A DNA stretch of 12,578 bases, taken from assembly GCA_022360415.1 (NCBI GenBank), contig JAKSDB010000200.1:1-12578 (forward strand), in the 5' to 3' direction. Below the pieces are notes generated by a model. The model saw only the letters and a program-made list of their open reading frames with translations, was not told the origin of the DNA and did no database searches. Made by a program: the position numbers and the translations under genes. Source of the DNA: Chlorobiales bacterium. Lineage in GTDB: Bacteria; Bacteroidota; Chlorobiia; Chlorobiales; Chlorobiaceae. Shown here piece after piece: positions 7,541 to 12,578 of this stretch. How positions within the stretch are numbered: the stretch's first letter is position 1; each line of letters opens with the position of its first letter.

Positions 7541-8784
7541 AGAATTTTCCACATCAATTCAATAACCTTGAGAAGTTGTTCAGTGCTCTGGCTGTGGCCA
7601 AACAACTTATAGACAACGATGTGGCTCTCACAGACGAAAATTTGGGAGAAAAACTAACACGCAATGGAATTTACACCTATCGAGACAAAACTCTTTCGGT
7701 TGAGGAATTCTTGGCAAGAGAGCAAAAAAAATCAGTGACAAGTAGGGGGTATCTCACAGTCTCACGAGATATCAGGAGGTTCTTTGAATTGCTTGGTTTT
7801 ATTACAGTATTTCCAGATAAAAAGGCGAAACTGAGTTCTGTTGCGAAACAACTACTTGGAACAGATTCGGCGGATTTAAGAAAGGGGCTTTGGAAAAATG
7901 CAATCCTTCAGTTAGGGCTTGAGGGAACAGACGGTGAAATAAGCCATCCATATAGAATTCTTTTGAAACTCGTAAACAAATTTCCCGGAATTGACACACC
8001 TAAGCTTATGCTCGCTTTGGAAGCAGAAAACGATTCAGAGGAAGAATTTGAACGTATTTGCAACTTGGCGCAATTGAGCATTGCAGAAATCGTTAAGGAG
8101 ACCGGAACATCGGAAGCAATGGCTGCCAATGCTGTAAAAATTCTTCCTGGCATAGCAGACCAACTTGACGATATTGACAGAATTGAAAGCAAAGCTTATC
8201 CTATCGGAAATATTGTAGTTACAGAGGATGAGATTTCCACCGAAGAAGAGTATGACGTACCGACAAAAGAAAGAGCAACTTTCAGAGAGGTAGGTGTTAA
8301 TGATATTGCAAAAGACCCGGCTCTCAAACTTATCGCCTCAGTAAGCATTGACCTGTCAGATGCCATCAAAACACGACAGAAAAGGCTTGCTGAACATCAG
8401 GAAATAGTTCGTCTATTGGCTATTCTTAATGACAGATGTGGGTTCAAACTATTTGAAGGCAAGTTTGACTGCCTTAGCATTAAAGGAGACACCGCATTAC
8501 TCTATGAAGTAAAGACAATATTAGAGGCTGCTACTGACCAGGAAAAACAAGCGGTGAAAGGTGTCGGACAACTGAAATACTATAAGTTCTCGATTGTTCA
8601 ACAACAAATGGGAATTTCGGACATCAAAGAAATTCTGGTTTTCTCAAAAAAGCCAGGCACAGGAATAATTGACTTTTGCACAGCAGAAAATATGGCGGTG
8701 ATTTGGAGGGAGGGCGACTCGTTTGAAATTTACAACGTGCAGACAGGAAGAGGCGACACATTTGACCCTGACGGACTACTCTGA
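7537..8784 (+). CDS. Restriction endonuclease, PD-(D/E)XK fold (Type II, probable)
   Basis: A 415-residue protein starting at GTG (7537-7539), whose bases overlap the TGA of the preceding methyltransferase; no nearby in-frame ATG exists. The N-terminal part (1-220) looks helical, with winged-helix-like stretches (for example 66-105) that may read DNA. The C-terminal part has a PD-(D/E)XK-like core: D311 in KFDCL, E324 and K326 in LLYEVKT, then Q345-x3-Y349 in GQLKYY, the usual continuation of this nuclease family. Last position after two methyltransferases and a controller strongly suggests that this is the cutting enzyme. I do not recognise a close named relative or its target. The gene is A+T rich like the rest of the operon. 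Confidence 0.82.
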   Translation: MKNFPHQFNNLEKLFSALAVAKQLIDNDVALTDENLGEKLTRNGIYTYRDKTLSVEEFLAREQKKSVTSRGYLTVSRDIRRFFELLGFITVFPDKKAKLSSVAKQLLGTDSADLRKGLWKNAILQLGLEGTDGEISHPYRILLKLVNKFPGIDTPKLMLALEAENDSEEEFERICNLAQLSIAEIVKETGTSEAMAANAVKILPGIADQLDDIDRIESKAYPIGNIVVTEDEISTEEEYDVPTKERATFREVGVNDIAKDPALKLIASVSIDLSDAIKTRQKRLAEHQEIVRLLAILNDRCGFKLFEGKFDCLSIKGDTALLYEVKTILEAATDQEKQAVKGVGQLKYYKFSIVQQQMGISDIKEILVFSKKPGTGIIDFCTAENMAVIWREGDSFEIYNVQTGRGDTFDPDGLL

Positions 8785-8795
8785 CAACCACCATT

Positions 8796-8825
8796 CGCAT
8801 CAACACACATTTGCTTGTCGATGCG
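8796..8825. terminator. Imperfect hairpin after the endonuclease gene
   Basis: CGCATC pairs with GATGCG, then one A/C mismatch, then ACA pairs with TGT, leaving a loop of about 10 bases. It lies 12 bases after the endonuclease stop and faces the end of the convergent brnA gene. No long T run follows, so a Rho-independent terminator is only possible. Confidence 0.3.
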
Positions 8826-8910
8826 CTAACTAAAATAAAAGCCTGAAGTTGAATGCATAGAAAATCTGCTAAAGAAGGATGGCAGGAAAAAACGTTGTTC
8901 AAGTATCATT

Positions 8911-9147
8911 TCAACAGTTGCTTTGATGCGACGCGTACTCATCCAGCAACCTGCGGATCATCTTCTGATACTGCGTATTATGCTTTCTGGCCTCGGTTTT
9001 AAAAAAGTCTATACTGGTTTTGCTGAGAGCGATCGTAACCTTGACGGTCTCATCTTTCAGCGCAAGCTCTTCGGGTGAAGGAAGAAAATCCTCAACAACC
9101 TTCACCTCGCCCATGGGCTCATCCGTGTATTTTATTTTCCTTTTCAT
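8911..9147 (-). CDS. brnA: BrnA-type antitoxin (CopG/RHH family)
   Basis: A 78-residue protein with an acidic N-terminal part containing DFLPSPEELA (20-29) and a C-terminal ribbon-helix-helix-like section from about 34: a beta strand VKVTIALSK, then two helices ending in QYQKMIRRLLDEYA. In this family the C-terminal part binds DNA to repress the operon and the remaining part neutralises BrnT. The start lies inside the former 3' end of brnT: the ATG at 9147 is read in another frame by the brnT remnant, which stops at 9119, an overlap of 29 bases. The antitoxin is intact although the toxin upstream is split by a mobile element, so its present expression may depend on read-through of, or a promoter within, that element. 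Confidence 0.85.
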   Translation of the reverse strand: MKRKIKYTDEPMGEVKVVEDFLPSPEELALKDETVKVTIALSKTSIDFFKTEARKHNTQYQKMIRRLLDEYASHQSNC

Positions 9148-9193
9148 AAATCTTTTTCCCTTTGCGCCAGTACCCGGCGCCAGTAATCCTGAT
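9119..9193 (-). pseudogene. brnT: 3' remnant of brnT, cut off by the 142-bp element
   Basis: Read from 9193, the minus strand encodes 24 residues beginning IRI and containing GAGYWRKGKKIYE, then a stop at 9121-9119. This is the characteristic C-terminal end of BrnT proteins. It has no start of its own. Joining it to codon 73 of the upstream fragment, by removing 9194-9339, gives an uninterrupted 97-codon brnT. Confidence 0.85.
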
Positions 9194-9197
9194 TTTA

Positions 9198-9339
9198 GGG
9201 CACCTCTAAAAACTTATTGCGCGCCCAAAATGCTGCGTTAGTCGGTGCTCGAAATCCTCATGTACTCCGTGTACACTCCGGTTTTTCCGCTCCGTCCGCC
9301 TTGCACTTTGCTCGCTCATGACACTTTTTAGGGATGCCC
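9198..9339 (+). mobile_element. 142-bp MITE-like element, copy 1, inserted in brnT
   Basis: The left end is GGGCACCTCTAAAAA and the right end TTTTTAGGGATGCCC, an imperfect inverted repeat with 13 of 15 bases pairing. It is flanked by TTTA at 9194-9197 and TTTA at 9340-9343, a 4-bp target duplication. It has no coding capacity. The centre forms TGTAC-TCCGT-GTACA. By hand alignment without gaps it is about 78% identical to the copy at 10053-10194 and exactly the same length. It interrupts brnT and supplies that gene's premature stop. Confidence 0.88.
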
Positions 9340-9558
9340 TTTATTCTTTCGATATGTGAACCTTACGGTCAAAATGCCTCCAGCCACATTCCCGAGACAA
9401 TAAAACCGTTTTTCCTCGTCACTATGCTCAAGATCTTCGAGAATGACACGCTGATGATCCAGAAAAGCGAGTTGTGCCAAAGCAAAAGAAACTCCGTGCT
9501 TTTCCTGATTCAGCTTGTCTTTGTCGGTATTCCACTCGAAATCTATGTGTCTTGCCAT
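9328..9558 (-). CDS. brnT: BrnT toxin, C-terminally truncated by element insertion
   Basis: The reading frame gives 76 residues, of which 1-73 are BrnT (DUF497): FEWNTDKDKLNQEKHGVSF near the start, then the LEDLEHSDEEKRF region and a beta-rich ILTVRFTYRKN end. The last three residues (GHP) and the stop come from the terminal repeat of the mobile element. Full-length BrnT is a RelE-fold RNase of about 90-100 residues, so 24 C-terminal residues are lost and the toxin is probably inactive or altered. AAGGG lies just before the ATG at 9558, a rather close ribosome site. A longer in-frame reading up to 9936 on this strand overlaps the antisense of the phd-type gene and is not credible. The element lies between this fragment and brnA. 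Confidence 0.82.
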   Translation of the reverse strand: MARHIDFEWNTDKDKLNQEKHGVSFALAQLAFLDHQRVILEDLEHSDEEKRFYCLGNVAGGILTVRFTYRKNKGHP

Positions 9559-9584
9559 ACCCTTAATAATACGGTGATCTTTGC

Positions 9585-9596
9585 TATTTGCAAATA
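9585..9596. promoter_or_regulatory. Palindrome upstream of brnT, candidate operator
   Basis: TATTTGCAAATA is a perfect 12-base palindrome 27 bases upstream of the brnT start. On the minus strand TTGCAA followed 16 bases later by TATTAT could be the promoter, so the palindrome overlaps its -35. Autorepression by BrnA is known for the family; binding to this site is inferred. Confidence 0.35.
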
Positions 9597-9676
9597 CAAT
9601 AATATGGGTATTTATACATATTGACCGCCAGGCAACATGGCAATACGCTGTTTTTGTCCAAGAGAAGGGGTGCGGT

Positions 9677-9705
9677 TTGGCTGGACCTGAAATGATGGAT
9701 ATATT
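9677..9705 (+). promoter_or_regulatory. Candidate sigma-70 promoter of the phd-type antitoxin
   Basis: TTGGCT, a 17-base spacer and TATATT lie about 50 bases before the antitoxin ATG. Transcription would start near 9712, directly before the direct repeats at 9714-9750. Confidence 0.4.
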
Positions 9706-9713
9706 GTGGTGTA

Positions 9714-9750
9714 AATAAAGTTCTGAATTCAGGTCTGAATAAAGTTGTGA
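9714..9750 (+). repeat. Direct repeats and palindrome before the antitoxin, candidate operator
   Basis: AATAAAGTTCTGA (9714-9726) and AATAAAGTTGTGA (9738-9750) differ at one base and are spaced 24 bases apart. CTGAATTCAG (9723-9732), a perfect 10-base palindrome, lies between them. Such sites next to an antitoxin promoter fit autoregulation by a Phd/YefM-type protein (inference). Confidence 0.45.
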
Positions 9751-9756
9751 TGTATC

Positions 9757-10047
9757 ATGAAAAACATCCGTATAGCAAACGATATCATTCCATTGGGTGA
9801 GTTCAAGTCGGGTATTTCTTCCTGTCTGAAAAAAGTGCAGACAACAGGGCATCCTCTGATTATAACCCAGAACGGAAGGCCTGCCGGAGTCCTTCTGTCG
9901 CCCGAGGAGTATGATAGCCTGGTGTACCGCAAACAATTTATCGAATCGGTTGAGAAAGGTTTGAGAGCAGCAGAATCAGGGGAGGTCTACAGTACTGACG
10001 AGGTCAGGGCGAGGCTTGTAGAAAATAAAGCGTCTGGAAAACAATGA
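9757..10047 (+). CDS. Phd/YefM-family antitoxin
   Basis: A 96-residue protein with the Phd/YefM fold. The N-terminal half carries the pattern IPLGEFKSGISSCLKKV (11-27), GHPLIITQNGRPAGVLLSPEEY (31-52), where the family makes its dimer and binds DNA. The acidic C-terminal tail (about 58-90) would wrap and block the toxin. The frame is intact. Its TGA (10045-10047) overlaps the ATG (10044) of the original toxin start, the usual ATGA coupling. Immediately after, the 142-bp element separates it from the body of the toxin gene. There is no strong Shine-Dalgarno. Confidence 0.88.
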   Translation: MKNIRIANDIIPLGEFKSGISSCLKKVQTTGHPLIITQNGRPAGVLLSPEEYDSLVYRKQFIESVEKGLRAAESGEVYSTDEVRARLVENKASGKQ

Positions 10048-10052
10048 CTGTT

Positions 10053-10194
10053 GGGCACCTCTAAAAACTTATTGCGCATCTCGATTGCTGCGTTGGGTGG
10101 TGCTCGAAATCCTCACGTACAATCAGTACGCTCCGGCTTCTGCGCTCCATCCGCCTTGTACTCGAAACGCTCATGACACTTTTTAGAAGCTCCC
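10053..10194 (+). mobile_element. 142-bp MITE-like element, copy 2, inserted in the ParE-type toxin gene
   Basis: The left end is GGGCACCTCTAAAAA and the right end TTTTTAGAAGCTCCC, so 12 of 15 terminal bases pair. TGTT at 10049-10052 and TGTT at 10195-10198 form a 4-bp target duplication. The centre is CGTAC-AATCA-GTACG. No protein is encoded. The orientation is the same as copy 1. It lies nine bases after the original toxin ATG, so the toxin start now reads six codons and ends in a stop supplied by the element. Confidence 0.88.
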
Positions 10195-10224
10195 TGTTGT
10201 CTGTGGACAGCCGAAGCACTCAGA

Positions 10225-10488
10225 ATGCTTGAAGAAATCGAAAGGTTTATCGCTCAGGATAATCCGCAACGAGCTTCCGCTTTTATTGACCGACTTCTTG
10301 AAAAAGGTGATGCAATTGCCTCTTTTCCCAACATGGGTCGGGTTGTTCCAGAGCTTTCTCAGCCAGAAATTCGGGAGATACTGGTCGGAAAGTACCGTAT
10401 AGTTTATAAAGAGACTTCTGACCATATTGTTATTCTTACTGTGTTTGAAGGGCATCGCTCACTGCGTTTCAAAGAGCTTGATCCATGA
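10225..10488 (+). CDS. RelE/ParE-family toxin, 5' end removed by element insertion
   Basis: The remaining frame of 87 residues starts at an internal ATG (MLEEIERFIAQDNP) and ends in VFEGHRSLRFKELDP. It keeps the ParE/RelE core: helical hairpin, FPNMGRVVPEL, IREILVGKYRIVYKE and a terminal VFEGHRS. The same frame continues upstream of the ATG as LWTAEALR, typical of the true N terminus, but reaches the end of the mobile element without a start codon. The original start was probably ATG at 10044, overlapping the antitoxin stop. With the element and one TGTT removed the two parts are still out of frame by two bases, so an extra indel, perhaps in GTCTGTGG, must be assumed. Expression now would need the internal ATG, which has only a poor ribosome site. 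Confidence 0.75.
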   Translation: MLEEIERFIAQDNPQRASAFIDRLLEKGDAIASFPNMGRVVPELSQPEIREILVGKYRIVYKETSDHIVILTVFEGHRSLRFKELDP

Positions 10489-10670
10489 ATGGATATTGGC
10501 ACAGGGATGAGTCCCATTCGATCTTTTTCATGGTTTTTGTTGCGGACTGTATACGGTGAGCTTTGTTCAAGTTCCCTTTTCAATGTTTTGCATACTAAAG
10601 GTAGCAATTCATAAATTCGGAAGATTCGTTTATATTAAATGTAGCCTTTATTATGGGCGTTTTGTGTAGG

Positions 10671-10676
10671 TATAAT
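10671..10676 (+). promoter_or_regulatory. Candidate -10 box of the fic gene
   Basis: A perfect TATAAT lies 17 bases before the fic ATG. The -35 region is only T-rich (TTTATT at 18 bases). The transcript would have a leader of about ten bases, and no Shine-Dalgarno is visible. Confidence 0.35.
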
Positions 10677-10692
10677 AAAGTGTCGATTTATT

Positions 10693-11880
10693 ATGACTAT
10701 GCACGATGCGAGTATTGACGGTTCAGCAAGAGCAGGACGTTATATCAGACAGATGAGTGGTTATCGAGCGTTTATCCCGGCGCCTTTACCCCCGTCACCA
10801 CCTGTCAGGATCGATAAAGACTTGCAAGGGCTTCTATCCAAGGCCGATCTTGCCTTGGGCCGTCTTGACGGATCGATACAGACGTTGCCGCACCCGGATT
10901 TGTTTGTGTTTATGTATGTGCGAAAAGAAGCAGTCCTCTCAAGTCAGATCGAGGGGACCCAAAGTTCATTGCAAGATGTATTAGCAGCGGAAGCCAAGGT
11001 ATTGTTGCCAGATAGGCCGAAAGATGTCGGTGAGGTAGTTAATTATGTTGAGGCTATGAATTATGGGATCGAGCGTCTTGGCTCGCTCCCTGTTTCTATC
11101 CGCTTGATCCGTGAAATACATGGCAAGTTGTTACGTGGAGTCCGCGGTTCTCATCTTACACCTGGCGAACTGCGAACCAGTCAGAACTGGATTGGACCGA
11201 GTGGCTGTACCCTCAACGAGGCTGTCTTTGTACCACCGCCGCCTCATGAGGTTCCAAATAAAATGGGAGAGCTGGAACAGTTTCTGCATGAAAAAACAGA
11301 TTCACCATTATTGATAAAAATAGGGTTGGCGCATGCGCAATTCGAAACGATTCACCCCTTCCTGGACGGCAACGGTCGTGTAGGGAGATTGTTGATTACC
11401 TTTTTGCTTTGCGAGCAGGAGGTCTTGTTCAAGCCGGTATTGTATCTCTCTTACTACTTCAAGAAGAATCGACAACTGTACTATGAAAAACTACAGGCGG
11501 TTCGCGATCATGGGCAGTGGGAAGATTGGCTTGCTTTTTTTCTGCAAGGGGTTATTGAGGTGAGCAAGCAGGCGACTGAAACTGCGAGGCGGGTCCTGAC
11601 ACTGAGAGAAGATCATCGCAGCACAATTACCGAGAATTTCGGTCGTGCGGCGGCCAATGGCCATCGAGTACTCGAACATTTATACATTCATCCCATTGTT
11701 TCAGTTGGGGAAGTCCAGGAATTGATCGGTACAACGTATCCCGCGGCCAATGAGCTGGTGTCTCGCCTGCGAAAACATGGGATATTGACTGAAATTACCG
11801 GGCAGGTTCGAAACAGGAAATTTACCTATCAAAGCTACGTAAACCTGTTCCGTGATGATGAATCGGAACCCGAGGTATGA
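10693..11880 (+). CDS. Fic family protein (AMPylase-type) with inhibitory motif and C-terminal winged helix
   Basis: A 395-residue Fic protein. Fic enzymes usually transfer AMP from ATP to a hydroxyl of a target protein. The active-site loop HPFLDGNGRVGR (221-232) is complete, with catalytic H221. The N-terminal part (about 40-110) carries SSQIEGT (83-89), the (S/T)xxxE(G/N) inhibitory helix in which E87 would reach the ATP-binding Arg, so the enzyme should be self-inhibited. Residues about 320-385 look like a winged helix-turn-helix, suggesting DNA binding. The start could be Met1 or Met3; neither has a clear ribosome site. It stands alone, without a small antitoxin beside it, which fits the inhibitory helix being in the same chain. 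The target is unknown. Confidence 0.93.
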   Translation: MTMHDASIDGSARAGRYIRQMSGYRAFIPAPLPPSPPVRIDKDLQGLLSKADLALGRLDGSIQTLPHPDLFVFMYVRKEAVLSSQIEGTQSSLQDVLAAEAKVLLPDRPKDVGEVVNYVEAMNYGIERLGSLPVSIRLIREIHGKLLRGVRGSHLTPGELRTSQNWIGPSGCTLNEAVFVPPPPHEVPNKMGELEQFLHEKTDSPLLIKIGLAHAQFETIHPFLDGNGRVGRLLITFLLCEQEVLFKPVLYLSYYFKKNRQLYYEKLQAVRDHGQWEDWLAFFLQGVIEVSKQATETARRVLTLREDHRSTITENFGRAAANGHRVLEHLYIHPIVSVGEVQELIGTTYPAANELVSRLRKHGILTEITGQVRNRKFTYQSYVNLFRDDESEPEV

Positions 11881-11968
11881 ATCTAAGAGTAGGTGGTTCA
11901 GTAGGTTAAATAACTTAAATTTGTGTGACTTGAGAGAAAAGCTTGCTTGTTAAGTATGGTGTTCACAA

Positions 11969-11986
11969 ATGCTCGGGATTGAGCAT
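11969..11986. terminator. Short hairpin after fic
   Basis: ATGCTC-GGGATT-GAGCAT forms a 6-bp stem between the convergent fic gene and the small membrane-protein gene. No T run follows on the plus strand, so a terminator role is only possible. Confidence 0.25.
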
Positions 11987-11999
11987 GAAAAGCAATAGG

Positions 12000-12230
12000 T
12001 CAGTTTGAAAAGTAGGCGATCAGGCCGAAAGAGACGAAAAGAACGGCGGCGAGGAGAATGGTCTGGTCGCTGATCTTGCGCATAAACGTTTCTTTATCCT
12101 CCTGGTAGAGGCTTGCGATGACGATCACGGCGGCATTGTTTGCCAGGAGGAAATAGCTTGCAACCGGATACATCCCCTCGCTTTTTTTTAGGTGTGTGAA
12201 AATGACGTAATTAAGGGGTGTGATGATCAT
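12000..12230 (-). CDS. Small membrane protein of unknown function
   Basis: The 76-residue frame has two hydrophobic segments, about 21-41 (YPVASYFLLANNAAVIVIASLY) and 57-73 (ILLAAVLFVSFGLIAYF), separated by a charged loop QEDKETFMRKISDQ. This predicts a two-pass inner-membrane protein. Met1 has no clear ribosome site. Met20, directly preceded by GAGGGG, is an alternative that would give a 57-residue protein keeping both segments. I do not recognise the family. It is divergent from the exported-protein gene at 12276, with 45 bases between starts, so both promoters must lie close together or overlap. Confidence 0.6.
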   Translation of the reverse strand: MIITPLNYVIFTHLKKSEGMYPVASYFLLANNAAVIVIASLYQEDKETFMRKISDQTILLAAVLFVSFGLIAYFSN

Positions 12231-12275
12231 AGGCGTGTTTTTTAGTTTTGGTAACTACAAAACTCATTGTTAAGT

Positions 12276-12578
12276 ATGGCTCATTCTGCGAGATTATCTG
12301 CGCTGTTGCTGGCGATTTTTTTGTTTGTGGCAATTCCGGTCAGGCATGTTTTCTCCTCTGAAACCTCAAATCTTTCCAACAGCTATCTCAATGCCATATA
12401 TGAGGAATGGGAGGTTTCGGACGATGAGAACATGGGGGTTGTCGGGCTTGGGGTTCACCACTATTTCAGCGACTATTTTTCTTTAGGTGTCGGTTCCTGG
12501 ATGGCCGTCAGGGGAGAACGGGGCGGATTCATCACCATCGGTATCGACGGCGGCCTGCATTTACCGATAGCCGAGAGA
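12276..12578 (+). CDS. Exported protein, possible outer-membrane protein (partial, runs off right edge)
   Basis: From the ATG at 12276 the frame stays open for 101 codons to the window end. The first residues MAHSARLSALLLAIFLFVAIP form a signal peptide (basic R6, then a hydrophobic core), with likely cleavage near residues 24-28. The following sequence has alternating short strands with Gly and aromatic residues (VVGLGVHHYFSDYFSLGVGSW and FITIGIDGGLHLP), as in outer-membrane beta-barrels, but too little is present to assign a family. No strong Shine-Dalgarno precedes the ATG. The 13 bases around the start (TTGTTAAGTATGG) recur exactly at 11947-11959. Confidence 0.65.
   Translation, partial: MAHSARLSALLLAIFLFVAIPVRHVFSSETSNLSNSYLNAIYEEWEVSDDENMGVVGLGVHHYFSDYFSLGVGSWMAVRGERGGFITIGIDGGLHLPIAER

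Noticed and set aside
9559..9936. N-terminal extension of BrnT to 202 residues
   Set aside because: The extension has no BrnT features, is antisense to the phd-type gene and would be twice the family length; the start at 9558 gives the proper N terminus.
9198..10194. Repeats as a CRISPR or REP array
   Set aside because: Only two copies 855 bases apart with genes between; length, inverted ends and target duplications fit a transposable element.

Overview
The window is bacterial chromosome: a moderately GC-rich housekeeping backbone (mazG, a short-chain dehydrogenase, mnmE) with accessory modules inserted on both sides. The style of the backbone genes and of the dispersed repeat fits a green sulfur bacterium (Chlorobiota), but this is a memory-level impression and not proven by anything in the window.

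Layout. 1-730 (minus) is the start of an exported protein that runs off the left edge. 964-1777 (plus) is an intact HEPN/MNT pair (mntA-hepT, type VII toxin-antitoxin). 1784-2605 (minus) is mazG, convergent with hepT. 2606-3112 has no convincing gene but ends with a decayed copy of a dispersed repeat. 3113-5225 (plus) is an SDR oxidoreductase followed 19 bases later by the tRNA-modification GTPase mnmE. 5226-5597 has no gene; its last 60 bases hold a promoter overlapped by GGACA/TGTCC palindromes. 5598-8784 (plus) is an overlapping four-gene restriction-modification operon: an XRE controller, two DNA methyltransferases of different architecture, and a PD-(D/E)XK endonuclease. It is clearly more A+T rich than mnmE, which suggests acquisition by transfer. 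8911-9558 (minus) is a brnT-brnA module, 9757-10488 (plus) a Phd/ParE-type module, 10693-11880 (plus) a Fic protein, 12000-12230 (minus) a small membrane protein, and 12276-12578 (plus) the start of an exported, possibly outer-membrane, protein.

The main discovery is a 142-bp non-coding mobile element (MITE-like) present in two well-preserved copies, 9198-9339 and 10053-10194. Both copies are exactly 142 bp, have imperfect 15-bp terminal inverted repeats (GGGCACCTCTAAAAA) and are flanked by 4-bp direct duplications (TTTA and TGTT). Each copy has landed inside the toxin gene of a toxin-antitoxin pair. One splits brnT; removing the element plus one TTTA rejoins a 97-codon brnT in frame. The other splits the ParE-type toxin three codons after its ATGA-overlapped start. 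In both pairs the antitoxin gene is intact. The element carries a central hairpin whose closing base pair changes in a compensatory way between copies. No transposase is present in the window.

Together, 8.8-11.9 kb and 0.9-1.8 kb form a cluster of toxin-antitoxin, restriction and Fic genes around a housekeeping core, with two of the toxins apparently neutralised by the same repeat.
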